Origin: Amblyomma americanum
Lineage: Eukaryota > Arthropoda > Arachnida > Ixodida > Ixodidae
Assembly: GCF_052857255.1 (NCBI RefSeq)
Contig: NC_135505.1
Coordinates: 55,773,868-55,837,867, forward strand
Length of the DNA: 64,000 bases
Direction: 5' to 3'
Shown piece after piece: positions 42,175 through 52,320 of this stretch (position 1 is the first letter of the stretch; each line of letters begins with the position of its first letter). The notes beneath the pieces were generated by a model. That model saw nothing but the letters and a program-made list of their open reading frames with translations, made no database searches and was not told the DNA's origin. The position numbers and the translations under genes were made by a program.

Positions 42175-43730
42175 GAGAAGGAGGAGGCGCTCGCCGTACG
42201 TAGAGGTGAGAGGGGTGAGGTCGGGGAGGTTAGTCGCTCGGTTAGTATATCCTCGAGCTAGACTGTCCGCGGCCTCGTTTCCCTCGAGCCCCTCGTGCCC
42301 AGGAGTCCAAGTGATTTGGTGCTTCCATGTGGAATTTTGAACTTGTGGGGTAGTCAGAATGGGAGCGACGGAGTGTGGAAGTCTGCCAGAGAGGAAGAGG
42401 CGACACGCGGACTGGGAGTCGGTAATAATTTTTAACTCATTTCCCGTAGCATCGCCGTGCTGGTTTGTTAGGGCAATTTCAGCAGTTTCTGCTACTGTGG
42501 GAGAGCAGTTTCGTAGTGAGGCGCTGGCGATTTCCTTGAAATTGGTGTCCAAGACGACCGCCACCGCGTTTGCTGAATCGGGGTACATGGCTGCGTCGAC
42601 GTATACAGCATTTTGTGCCTGTCGATGTGTGCGGCGCAGATAGTCCACTCGCGCCTTTCGTCGTCCCTTTTGTGAGTCCGAGTGCATGTTCTTCGGGAGT
42701 GGAGCTACATACACGCGAGTTCGCAGAGTTGAGGGTAGGTCTCGGTTGTCCTGGACGGCGCGTATGTCAGCCGGGGAACCCACTCTTTTCAAGATTGCGC
42801 GTCCAGCTTTGGTGGTGAGGAGGCGTTCCTTTTGCGATGCTAGGACGGCTTCTAGAATTTCTTCTATTGTGTTGGTCAGTCCCAGGTCCTCGAGGTGGCA
42901 GTTGACCGTGTACATCGGGAGGCCTAACGCATGTTTGTAGGCGGTACGGATGATGGCATCTGCTTTGTCTCGCTCATTCCCCAGAAGTGGTAGGAATGGG
43001 AGACCGTATGACAGGCGGCTCATAACTAGAGCCTGTATCAGTCGAATTGTATCCTCCTCTCTCATGCCTTTTCGGTTGCGGGTGATGCGCCGAATCATGC
43101 GGGAGATCTGGAGGGCAGTTGTCCGGAGACGCTGTAACGTGTGGTTGGCTTTCCTGTCGCTCTGAAGCCAAAGGCCCAGGATGCGGATAAGAGGGACTTC
43201 CTTTATTCTCTTGCCTTCGAGGTAAACCTCGATGTCGCCAGGAGATTTGTAGGCATAGCCCTGAATGCGGATAATTTCGGATTTTTCGGGTGCGCAGCGG
43301 AGGCCGCAATTTGCTGCTTGTCTTTCTACGCAATTGACTGCCTCTTGTAGGGTGTTTTCTTTGTCGGCAAGGGAACCCCAGGTGGACCAGATGGTAATAT
43401 CATCAGCGTAGATAGTATAGCCGATGCCTTCAATAGCCTCGAGTGCTTTTGCCATGCCGATCATAGCTATATAGAAGAAGAGAGGAGAAATGATAGAGCC
43501 TTGGGGAGTGCCTTTGTTTGGTGTCTGCTCTGTGCCGGAGCGACATCTCCCATGCCAATCGTGGCCGTGCGGTTGCTGAGAAAGTTTTTGATGTAGTTGA
43601 AAGTCTTGGGTCCGCAGTCGAGGGAGTTGAGCTCTTTCAAGATGACATCGTGAGAAACGTTGTCAAAAGAGCCTTTCAGATCAAGTGCCATAATTAGGTG
43701 CTCGCCGCCTCTCGGGATGTTACACCACAC
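42175..43730 (-). pseudogene. LINE C reverse transcriptase and RNase H (inverted part)
   Basis: The minus-strand reading starts in RT motif A: LIMALDLKGSFDNVSHDVIL. A frameshift near 43470 hits the QGSVLSPLLF region. The next frame (43464 leftward, 433 codons) has GYTIYADDITIWSTWG (catalytic YADD), LIRILGLWLQSDRKANHTLQ and YVAPLPKNMHSDSQKG. RNase H: VYVDAAMYPD, AETAEIALTN, ITDSQSACRLF and TWTPGHEGLEGNEAADSLA, all four acidic residues present. It ends TPLTSTYGER at the insertion edge. Confidence 0.8.
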
Positions 43731-44033
43731 CGTAAGCTAACGGCGGCAGAGGCGAGGGAATGGCGACAACAACAGACGAACACCTTTCCTAACCTACACA
43801 AGTACCACATCATCTTCCCAGACAGATATGACAGCATCTGCCCCTGGTGTGGCGGAATTCCAACAACATATCATGTAACATGGGGCTGCTCCGGTCCCAA
43901 GCCCCCAGAACTAGACAAACATCACTCCGAGGAACAGTGGGAGTCTGCCCTGCTCAGCTCTGACTTGGCGACGCAGCGAAAGCTGATATCCCAAGCAAGA
44001 GCAACTGCGGTGGACATTGGGGTTCTGAAATAA
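43731..44033 (+). pseudogene. LINE C ORF2 C-terminus (upright part)
   Basis: The open frame reads HRKLTAAEAREWRQQQTNTF, YDSICPWCGGIPTTYHVTWGC (CCHC finger) and ends QARATAVDIGVLK-stop. It is the continuation of the inverted part after a short gap. The 3' UTR follows with ggaataaatgttttctgctac (about 44080), then a (CTACTT)-like tail up to the target duplication. LINE A ORF2 has the same finger at the same distance from its end. Confidence 0.8.
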
Positions 44034-44107
44034 GGACTCCACCCAAAATCTGTATTTTCGCCTCTCTATCCTACCTTTTTGGAATAAATGTTTTCTGCTA
44101 CTACTTC

Positions 44108-44951
44108 TACTACCATGAGAGCCAGAGGAAGGAAAGAGCAGTAGCGTTGCAAGCCCGCTTTCAGGGCAGACAGGATGTCTTGTATACGGCACAAACAGTT
44201 CGGGGCGCATTTCGGTAGCCACTAGGGAAAACGGAGGCCCGGTAGCGTGCTGCAGCACCAGACACTCGACAGTAACGGAGGCGGAAGAGTTGGCCATTGC
44301 GCTGGCTCTAACTCAACAACAGGTTAAAATTATCGTGACTCCAAATCAGCGATTAGAAATTTTGACGCGGGCTGCATTTCAGTTACAGCAGCACGAGTGT
44401 TGGCCGGCAGTCCACCACCGGCAGAACTGGTAGCGCTCATCTGGACACCCGAGCACCAAGGGTTAAGGGAAAACAAGAAAGCGCACGCACTGGCCCGAGG
44501 ATTAGCTACTTTCCGGGATCCCAGTGGCGTCTTGTGCACAACCCCTTCCCCCTCGCGCGATGAGGAGCTCCTACAGTTCGAAGACGACCTTAACACGTAT
44601 CAGGAAATCCTAAACCATTACAAATTAGGCCGAGCGGTACTTCCAAAAGCAAGTAAGCAGCTAACCAAAAACGAAGAGGTTGCGTGGCGCAAGCTCCAAA
44701 CAGGAGTATTCCCTAACCCTCAGCTTTATAGCAAGTGGCACCCTGAGATTTTCAGCCCCAGGTGCAAACGTTGCGACGGCATAGCGGACATGATCCATAT
44801 GGTATGGACATGTCCGAGCTTTGGACAACTTGACCGAACAGATGAGTCCTGGGAGGCACTGCTTCACAACGAGGACGAAACTAAACAACGCGAAGTCATC
44901 CGTCTCGCCCTTGCCGCTGCTGAGATCCAAGAGATCCCGGTCGACGGCTGA
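44108..44951 (+). pseudogene. LINE B ORF2 C-terminus (after insertion)
   Basis: Coding resumes with HESQRKERAVALQARFQGRQ. RNase H pieces in changing frames: TEAEELAIALAL (about 44275-44310), DSKSAI, then open from 44397: LIWTPEHQGLRENKKAHALA (the last Asp position is His). The C-terminal finger is CKRCDGIADMIHMVWTC, and the protein ends AAAEIQEIPVDG-stop. The open 184-codon tail is well preserved but the N-terminal RNase H is frameshifted. Confidence 0.8.
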
Positions 44952-45023
44952 GGGGGAGGACATGGCTGGGACCGAGCGGCGCCTCGGATACCCATCATCC
45001 TTTTGACGGTTGCTAATAAATGT

Positions 45024-45028
<5 letters not shown>

Positions 45029-45075
<47 letters not shown>
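45029..45075. repeat. (TC)n microsatellite at LINE B 3' end
   Basis: About 23 TC units directly follow aataaatgttattt, so they may be the 3' tail of LINE B or an expansion seeded by it. Confidence 0.95.
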
Positions 45076-45076
<1 letters not shown>

Positions 45077-45355
45077 AGTACTTCGAGAAGCGCAACTTGC
45101 GTTAACCGTGGTCGCCCAGGATTGTGTTTGCTTCATTTCGAAGACTGCCAGTGCCCGCGCATCACATGCACGAATGACTTCCACTTCGTGAAATAATTCA
45201 CACAAATACCCACATGTTGCACATGCCAGCATGAACACGACAGTCACTTAGGTGTAGGATTTTGTTTCCCTTCTTAATTCACATTTCTCCTTCGAAAAAT
45301 CTGAAAGCGCAGAGCCGTAACTGCTTTCACCGCATAAACAACGGCGAAGAGAGCC
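45076..45355. other. Unassigned DNA
   Basis: About 280 bp between the LINE B tail and repeat X copy 2. No motif is recognised. Confidence 0.5.
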
Positions 45356-45617
45356 GGCGTCTTTTTCCTTGCCGCCTAATTAATAACTTCGAAAACGTCG
45401 TTACATGCACCAGGTGCTGTCGCATTTGCTAATTGCGCGCATATAACAATGTTGTCAGCGGCGTAGAGTGATGCACCAGCCACATTTGGTTCCTCTGAAT
45501 GCACACACCTGTTAGCCTAAATAGCATTAGCGGCCCTAACAAATAAGAACTGTAGAGCAAGCCAGTTAAAAACTAAGTCCCAAAAAACGCCATTACTGTG
45601 TGATGTTGAAAATTGAA
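45356..45617. repeat. Unclassified interspersed repeat 'X', copy 2
   Basis: It matches 24310-24590 for about 260 bp in the same orientation, with substitutions and small indels. It also passes directly into a minus-strand SINE 3' half through the same attgaaa...attggtttt junction as copy 1. No coding capacity. Confidence 0.75.
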
Positions 45618-45735
45618 ATAATAATAATTGGTTTTCGTGGAAAGGAAATGGCGCAGTATCTGTCTCATATATCGTTGGACACCTGAACCGCGCCTTAAGG
45701 GAAGGAAGAAAGGAGGGAGTGACAGAAGAAGGGAA
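45618..45735 (-). mobile_element. Partial Ruka-like SINE (3' half)
   Basis: It contains ggaaaggaaatggcgcagta, tctcatatatcgttggacac and ggagggagtgacagaag. It lacks the tRNA-like end and stops at a (TAA)n run that starts the next SINE. Confidence 0.85.
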
Positions 45736-45750
45736 TAATAATAATAATAA

Positions 45751-46057
45751 TAATTGGGTTTTTGGGGAAAGGAAATGGCGCAGTACCTGTCTCATATATC
45801 TTTGGACACCTGAACCGCGCCGTAAGGGAAGGGATAAAGGAGGGAGTGAAAGAAGAAAGGAAGAATAGGTGCCGTAGTGGAGGGCTCCGGAATAATTTCG
45901 ACCACCTGGGGATCTTTAACGTGCACTGACATTGCACAGCACACGGGCGCCTTAGCGTATTTCCTCCATAAAAACGCAGCCGCCACGGTCGGGTTCGAAC
46001 CCAGGAACTCCGGATCAGTAGTCGAGCGCCCTAACCACTGAGCCACCGCGGCGGGGC
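45751..46057 (-). mobile_element. Full-length Ruka-like SINE
   Basis: On the minus strand it begins gccccgccgcggtggctcag and has an A box (tggctcagtggttagggc) and B box (gggttcgaacc), the internal RNA polymerase III promoter of a tRNA-derived SINE. The body continues through gtgtgctgtgcaatgtcagt and ends in a tail leading to (TTA)n at 45734-45750. It resembles the tick SINE called Ruka. Mobilisation depends on LINE enzymes. Confidence 0.85.
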
Positions 46058-46104
46058 AAAGGGAAGAGAGAGGTGTTGTGTTGTACTGAGCCACCGCGGC
46101 GGGT

Positions 46105-46383
46105 CTTATCCGGAGTTCCCGGGTTCGAAACCGACGGCGGCGGCTGCGTTTTTATGGAGGCAAAACGCTAAGGCGCCCGTGTGCTGTGCGATGTCAGTGC
46201 ACGTTAAAGATCCCCAGGTGGTCGAAATTATTCCGGAGCCCTCCACTACGGCACCTCTCCTTCCTTTCTTCTTTGACTCCCTGCTTTATCCCTTCCCTTA
46301 CGGCGCGGCTCAGGTGTCCAACGATATATGAGACAGATACTGCGCCATTTCCTTTCCCCAAAAACCAATTATTAATTATTAAT
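46105..46383 (+). mobile_element. Ruka-like SINE, + strand, box A missing
   Basis: It begins at tatccggagttcccgggttc, so the A box is missing and the B box (gggttcgaaac) is changed. The body matches the 45.9 kb copy through to ccaattattaattatt. A short inverted piece of the SINE head (actgagccaccgcggcggg, 46085-46103) stands just before it. Confidence 0.85.
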
Positions 46384-46416
46384 ATTAGCCCTCCCCTACG
46401 GGCGCCTCTTCTTTTG

Positions 46417-46453
<37 letters not shown>
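46417..46453. repeat. (ATA)n microsatellite, SINE tail
   Basis: About 12 trinucleotide units form the 3' tail of the minus-strand SINE that follows. Confidence 0.9.
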
Positions 46454-46455
<2 letters not shown>

Positions 46456-46756
46456 GGTTTTTGGGGAAAGGAAATGGCGCAGTATCTGTCTCATATATCG
46501 TTGGACACCTGAACCGCGCCGTAAGGGAAGGGATAAAGGAGGGAGTGAAAGAAGAAAGGAAGAATAGGTACCTTAGTGGATGGCTCCGGAATAATTTCGA
46601 CCACCTGGGGATCTTTAACGTGCACTGACATCGCACAGCACACGGGCGCCTTAGCGTTTTTCCTCCATAAAAACGCAGCCGCCGCGGTCGGGTTCGAACC
46701 CGGGAACTCCGGATCAGTAGTCGAGCGCCCTAACCACTGAGCCACCGCGGCGGGGC
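46454..46756 (-). mobile_element. Full-length Ruka-like SINE
   Basis: Same structure as 45751-46057: on the minus strand the head gccccgccgcggtggctcag, A box, B box gggttcgaaccc, body and (TAT)n tail. The two full copies are very similar by eye. Confidence 0.85.
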
Positions 46757-46763
46757 TTCTTTT

Positions 46764-46930
46764 GATCCGGAGTTCGCGGGTTCGAACCAAATAATAATAA
46801 TAATTGGTTTTGGGGGGAAAGGAAATGGCGCAGTATCTGTCTCATATATCGTTGGACACCTGAACCGCGCCGTAAGGGAAGGGATGAAGGAGGGAGTGAA
46901 AGAAGAAAGGAAGAGAGAGGTTTCCTTTCC
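46764..46930. mobile_element. Two SINE pieces in opposite orientation
   Basis: 46764-46790 is a + strand B-box piece (gatccggagttcgcgggttc). It joins directly to a (TAA)n tail and a minus-strand 3' half (46796-46925: ggaaatggcgcagtatctgt, ggagggagtgaaagaag). Truncation at similar points occurs in other copies. Confidence 0.75.
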
Positions 46931-49024
46931 CCAAAACCAACCAATCAGTTTAACATTACTTACTGTGGGCTACACCCCAAGCAGCACTCCTATAAAAGAC
47001 CTCCGATGGCATAAGAGTGGCGAAAATTGGCGCCAAAATTGGTCCTCCGTTGGCATTTGGGAAAATTACATTTCCCAAGCATGGCCAATAGTTCGCCCCA
47101 GAATGGGCCGATGTTCAGCCACTCTCACTGCCAACAATTACCCTAAGGTAACTGTCATTCACGGCCCAGTATGCACGAATAGTGGCCTTTCAATTATTAG
47201 CATAGCGTGCCTGCCTAGAGCATCTGCAACATAGCAAACAATTTGCTTTCCCAACATCAGTGGGGAATTATCGCATGCAATTTGAGGTCGCGTTTATGTT
47301 TTTTCTTAATACCGTGGGACCTTTTTGCATTGTAACGTGAGGTTTGTTGCAACTTATGAAACTTCCAGGTAATACTGGAATCTGTCTTGATGGAGTGTAT
47401 CGCTTGACAGCAGTTAAGGGATTTAAACATTTCCACCGGACATGTTTTATAGAAGCACCATTTATTATCAAGTTGGCTGCCGTTCTGAGTATTCAGGTCG
47501 GGCTACGCAGCTTGGCAAGCTGAGGTGACATTGCCTGAGACACCCACAAAGTGATTTGTGGCGCTGTCCGCCAGTGTACTCATGTGTCGTATCAGAACTA
47601 CTCATGGCACTTGTATCGCAAGAGAACTTTTGCACAGCCTAGAAACAAATTTCTCGTCCACCTTTTGAACGATGACCTCGCAATTCGTCGAAGCTGTAAA
47701 GAGATGCGCGTTCTGATTGTCACCATAAGTGTGACCATAGCAGGAAAATGCGAAAATTATTTACTTTGTGGAGCACTGTGCGCAAAAAGGCACTCGCAAA
47801 ACATTTCTATAGAATAATTTGGAAATGATGCTTAAGGAATATAGTCACATTAATTGCAAAATGTGTAATCGAAGTTATCATACTTGCCTTACACTAAATG
47901 GCCGATTTCTAATCGTAATGCTCCGTTTCACAGCCCAAAGTAAACTTTAAAATTCACAAGGAAGTTAAATTTAGCATTGGATACAAATGAACGTATATTT
48001 AGGTTTATTATCATATTTACGTGTCTATCAATAACGAGGTGGTTTTTCGCCTTTTTATTCGAGCAACGTTATGCCCCAGGTGGTAGCATCTCCCCTCAAT
48101 TGACGTCAAAACAACTTTGACCGAAGCTTTATTTCTGTATGGAATAAAATTATTCCATGCAAAGACGGCTTCCACAGCTTAGCCAAATACTCTGAATGCC
48201 GGAGACTGGGAGCATTTTTGTTTTGAAAAAAAAAGCAAGAAGTATGTACGTCGCTTCGCCAGCCAGTAACATTGGAAACTCAACTCTTACATAAAAACCA
48301 CACAACACTCCTTTGAGAGTTCATGGCTTTTAATTCAGAGTGAGCTTGGGTGAAATCGGCTGGAACCTGTAATTCTGTATTTTCTAGTACACCTGCAAGT
48401 GGCCAAGCGAGAAAGAAACGGTGTGCAACTGTTACACATATTCTGACTAGCTTGCTGCAGAGAAAGAAAACACATTTCCGATTCCTATCTTGCACAAACG
48501 ATAGACGACCAACGTTTTCATAGACACATTGAACGTGCAGGGTGCGTGGTTTCGCATCCTCAGCTCAATACATGTGCAACCCATCCAGGCATCATCGAGG
48601 CGCTCCCCGCATCGTCTTTGCCGTCTCCGCTGTCAGTGAAAGGTACCTCCTCAGCGGGAAAAGGTCGTCGGCCCCTTACGACCCCGACAAGGCAGTTCCT
48701 GGTTCTACTCCCAATTTCCCATGGTATTGGGCAGCGTCCGAAGTGCGCGACGCGCTGTCATAGTTCTAACCTCTCGTGCACGGTCAGCATCGGACGAGAC
48801 AGTAAGATGCACAGCAGCGAGTGGGGGCAGTGTTAAGTCATCTGCACTCGGCGGCCGAAAAATACAACGGCGAGTCATCGCCAGTGTCAAAACGGATTAG
48901 CGCGGGTGTCGCGTCGTACAGTAACCCCACCCCCTCGACTTCCCACGGAGACGGAAGCTCCCAGCGAAAGGGGGAAACGAGCCACTGGCGCCGTCGACTT
49001 CTAACTTAGCACTGACGGTACAAA
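46931..49024. other. Unassigned 2.1 kb, no recognisable gene or repeat
   Basis: The DNA is AT-rich to about 48500 and more GC-rich after. The longest reading frames (about 60-115 codons, for example 46884-47234, 47551-47817 and 48546-48836) show no domain, no coding-like composition and no neighbour support. It could be single-copy intergenic DNA or the unrecognised 5' part of the gypsy element that follows. Confidence 0.5.
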
Positions 49025-49270
49025 CAATGGCCCTACATCACCTTTGTTCTCACAATATTGGCAACGTCGCTGCGTACACTGTCAACAATGGCCCTGGTTG
49101 CCCACTATTTCCCAAAACTGGCAGTGCCACTCTGTTACAATTCCCACAATGGCCATAGTTGTCCACTCTGCTAGCCATATTGGCACCGCCGCTCCTTTAC
49201 ACAGTCACCAAAGGTCCTCGTTGTGTAGTGTCTACACCGGGATTGGCAGTGCCGTTTGAACAGGCTGGAC
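49025..49270. repeat. 61 bp minisatellite, four copies
   Basis: Diverged direct copies start at 49025, 49086, 49147 and about 49209. Each opens caatggcc or similar, has a central attggca (or actggca) block and ends near a ttacacngtca block. The 61 bp period is not a multiple of three, so it is not a protein repeat. It lies about 480 bp upstream of the gypsy 2 primer site. Confidence 0.8.
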
Positions 49271-49749
49271 AAAATGCGCCATTGCTTGCCTCCAGTTCTT
49301 CGACATATCGGGTGTTTGAGGAAACTTTAACCAAGGTTTAAAAAAAAGTGGCCAACCGGAGCTACCCGAAAAGAACGACCTTCTGTTTCCCGTTATCTGG
49401 CGCTCCTCGGAGCACTTCCTAAGTTTCGGTTAATAATATAGTTGGCTAAGATTAATTATGCGAAATTTCAAATATTCACTTCAGTGTGACGTGCTTTCCG
49501 TTAAGTTGCACAGAAAGGCCCAATCTAGTTTTTTTTTTGTAGCAACGCCTCCTACGTATTGCCACAGTCCCAATCAATCCAGTGGCGCCATGCCGCGGCC
49601 GAACTGTTTTAGATGGGACTTGCCATGCCTTGCGCTCTCGAGAGGCTAGAGGTTTTCGTCTTCCTCGCACGAACTCCCTGCTGTCTTGGACGCGTAGCAC
49701 GTCTAATTAAACCTGGCTTTGAGTGCTTTGACCGTTTATTGGTGACATT

Positions 49750-49765
49750 TGGTGGAGGTGCGGGG
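49750..49765 (+). other. Gypsy 2 primer-binding-like site
   Basis: tggtggaggtgcgggg begins with TGG, the complement of the tRNA CCA end, immediately after the presumed 5' LTR. Gypsy 1 carries the same tggtggaggtgcgg next to its 5' LTR. The tRNA is not identified. Confidence 0.55.
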
Positions 49766-49774
49766 TAACGATCC

Positions 49775-51130
49775 ATGTACGCTGACCTCGAGGACACTCT
49801 TGACGTCAGTTCTCAACGCGTGGCTACAACACCAGTCCACAAGGCGAGCTGCCGCCTGCGAGGCCTACAACCAGAGTTCGGCCAACTCGCAAGACCAGCA
49901 AGGTCCATGACGTCCGCTACGGCTATCCAGACAAGTCAGCATTCCGGGAATGCCCCGCCGTTTGTCCTTCACGCACCTCGATCGCCGCCACCGTTCCACG
50001 GTGAGAGGTTTGAGGACGTCGAAGACTGGTTGGCCAGCTTTGACCGTGTGGCGGGCTTCAACGAGTGGGACGGCTAGCGCAAATTGCGGAACGTGTACTT
50101 CGCACTACAGTACTCGGCCAAGACGTGGTATGAGAACCACGAAGCTTCCTTCACTAACTGGGAGGTCTTTCGCCGAGAGCTCTTAGCCACGTTCAACACC
50201 AGCGAACGAAAGGAGAAGGCTGAAATCGCCTTGCAATCGAGGTCGCAGCAGCCGAACGAGAGTGTCGCCATGTTCATCGAGGACATGACGCGACTCTTCA
50301 ATCGCGCCGACCCTGCTATGCCCGAGGACAAGAAGGTACGCCACCTAATGCGCGGCGTCAAAGAGCAATTGTTTGCCGGACTGGTACGTGACCCGCCAAG
50401 AACGGTGGCCGACTTTGCCAAGGAGGCAACAAGCATGGAGCGTTCTCTGCATGAACGGGGCGCGCACTACGGCCGTCAGGCTAGTGTAGCAGCCGCTCAG
50501 CACTGCACGCCCACGTCGTTACCCACTGAGGAGCTTCGAGAGCTTGTGAGGAGCCTGGTGCGCGAAGAACTCAAGAAACTTCGCTTCGAAGCTCCCCAGG
50601 CAAGCGTCGCTGCCATACCGGACGTGGTCCGAGATGAAGTCCGGCGAGCTGTTCAGTCGCCACTAGCTCCGCAGCCAGCGCCCTATGTGATGACGTACAG
50701 TCAAGCACTACAAAGTCGTCCTGAGCCAGTGAGTCAAGCATTTTCTCCCTTCACTCCTGTGCCTTCACTGTGGTACCCAACTGCAGCTGTACCCGTCGTA
50801 ACGCAGGGGCCCCTGTCCACCATGAGCTAAGCGCGCGTTTGGCGTACGCCAAACAATAGGCCGCTCTGCTACCACTGTGGGGAGCCCGGCCACATCCTCC
50901 GCCACTGCCCCTACCGCGGAATGGGCTTGAGGGGGTTTTCACCTGACGCACCTCGACCACGCTACGGAGAACGGCCGCGGGACATCGAGCAGTATCTGTC
51001 CGATAACGTGCAGCCAACGACCTCACGGCGATGCCAGTCCCGTTCGCCATCCCCAAGGCGGTTTTCTTCGCCAAGCCGCCCGTCATTTTCTAGCCAGTTC
51101 AGAGGCGCGTCCCCACATCGGGAAAACTGA
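49775..51130 (+). pseudogene. Gypsy 2 gag
   Basis: This is the capsid and nucleocapsid polyprotein. All in one frame: RSPPPFHGERFEDVEDWLAS, a TAG at 50075-50077 in place of an expected sense codon, LRNVYFALQYSAKTWYENH, a capsid helix region (TLFN-like MFIEDMTRLFNRADPAMPED), and KVRHLMRGVKEQLFAGL. A TAA at 50828-50830 precedes the zinc knuckle CYHCGEPGHILRHC (about 50868-50910) and an Arg/Ser-rich tail. A TGA at 51128-51130 separates gag from pol, which continues in the same frame. Confidence 0.85.
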
Positions 51131-52320
51131 AGACGGCGTCCCCGGGGGTATACGGCCGCCGCTATTGGATCATGTCAAGAGCCTCCACCCGACGATTCGC
51201 GGCTACGATCCGACCGACGACGACCTGACCCGACGACCTCAACGACAACGACGTGCTGCGACCGACTGGTGTCTGCCGAACTCCCTGTAATCGCTGATAA
51301 TCGTGATGTGACCGCACTTGTGGACACCGGCGCTGACTTTTCTGTAATGAGCAGTCGGCTAGCTACGGCCCTCAGAAAGGTGCTGACCCCTTGGTCTGGA
51401 CCCCAGATCCGCACCGCCGGCGGTCATGTGATTACGCCAATTGGCGTCTGCACGTCACGAATCCAGATCCGCGGTGCTACTTTCCTTGGTTGCTTTGCCG
51501 TGCTACCGGAGTGCTCCAAAGACCTGATACTTTGTTTGGATTTCCTTCGGGAGTACGGTGCTGTCATCAACCTTCAGGAGCTGGTCGTGTCATTTTCCCC
51601 TCAACCCCCTGTTGACGGCGATCCTGAGCCACGCGGGATTAAGTTACGCGTCTTTGACGACCACGTATCAATCCCGTCAAGAGCTAGCATGTTTGTTACC
51701 GTAGATTGTGACATCACTGGTACTCGTGGCATCGCTGAAACCAACATGTCGCTGCTCCTTGGTCGGCAAGTCTGTGTTGCTCGCGGAATTGTCGAGCTGA
51801 ACAATGGCCGAACTGAGCTCTTGAGAATCAATTTTGGCTGTGAACCTCAGTGTTTGCCTGGCAGAACAGTTATTGCGTATTTCGAAGAACTCGGCGAATT
51901 CGCGGGACAGCACGCTTTGTCCGAAGCCTTGGCATCAGTGGAGGCACCGACCACTCCCATAAAAACTGACGTGAACCCGAACCTCCCGTCTAATCAGAAA
52001 CGCTGCCTCGAAAGCGTTATCCAGTCTTTCTGTGACTGCTTCGCCTCGACCTCTAATGTTAGGCAGACACCGCTCACTAAGCACCGAATTATAGTCGACG
52101 CCAACCAGCGGCCGTTACGTCAGCCGCCTTACCGGATCTCTTCAAAGGAGCGTGATGCCATTCGCCGCCAAGTTCAAGAAATGCCCCAGGACGACGTGAT
52201 ACAGCCGTCGACGAGCCCGTGGGCGTCGCCTGTTGTTCTAGTACCAAAGAAAGATGGAACCCTACGGTTATGCGTTGATTACCGACGTTTAAACAAAGTC
52301 ACAAAAAAGATGTTTATCCT
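51131..52320 (+). pseudogene. Gypsy 2 protease and RT N-terminus
   Basis: The same frame as gag continues. Protease: [19 protein letters not shown] (active-site DTG, about 51310-51360) and [17 protein letters not shown] 170-codon spacer follows. The reverse transcriptase starts with [40 protein letters not shown] and [15 protein letters not shown] frameshift lies near 52300-52320; after it the next RT motifs are in another frame. Pol would be made from gag-pol only by read-through of the TGA at 51128 or if that stop is a recent mutation. Confidence 0.85.

Larger units (their letters stand above)
42175..44107. mobile_element. 5'-inverted (twin-primed) I-type LINE 'C' in LINE B
   Basis: The left part (42175 to about 43730) carries RT and RNase H coding on the minus strand. 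The right part (about 43731-44107) carries the C-terminal finger, stop and aataaa 3' end on the + strand. The 12 bp ctaccatgagag flanks it at 42163-42174 and 44108-44119. LINE B coding continues across it (HPIYHE to HESQRKERAV). Roughly 15 codons of the element are missing at the internal junction, judging from LINE A. This is the classic product of twin priming during target-primed reverse transcription. Confidence 0.85.
38980..45077 (+). mobile_element. I-type LINE 'B', interrupted by a twin-primed insertion
   Basis: A relative of LINE A. It has the C-terminal part of ORF1 (39019-39462), ORF2 (from 39443, broken), an insertion at 42175-44107, the rest of ORF2 (44108-44951) and a 3' end with aataaatgttattt followed by (TC)n at 45029-45075. 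ORF2 starts before the ORF1 stop, overlapping by 20 nt. The 5' part of ORF1 is missing, so the copy is 5'-truncated. Three disabling changes are visible in ORF2 before the insertion. Confidence 0.85.

Noticed and set aside
45517..46790. Several 60-110 codon reading frames
   Set aside because: They all derive from the SINE body in either orientation, so the repeated peptide similarity reflects the repeat and not a gene family.
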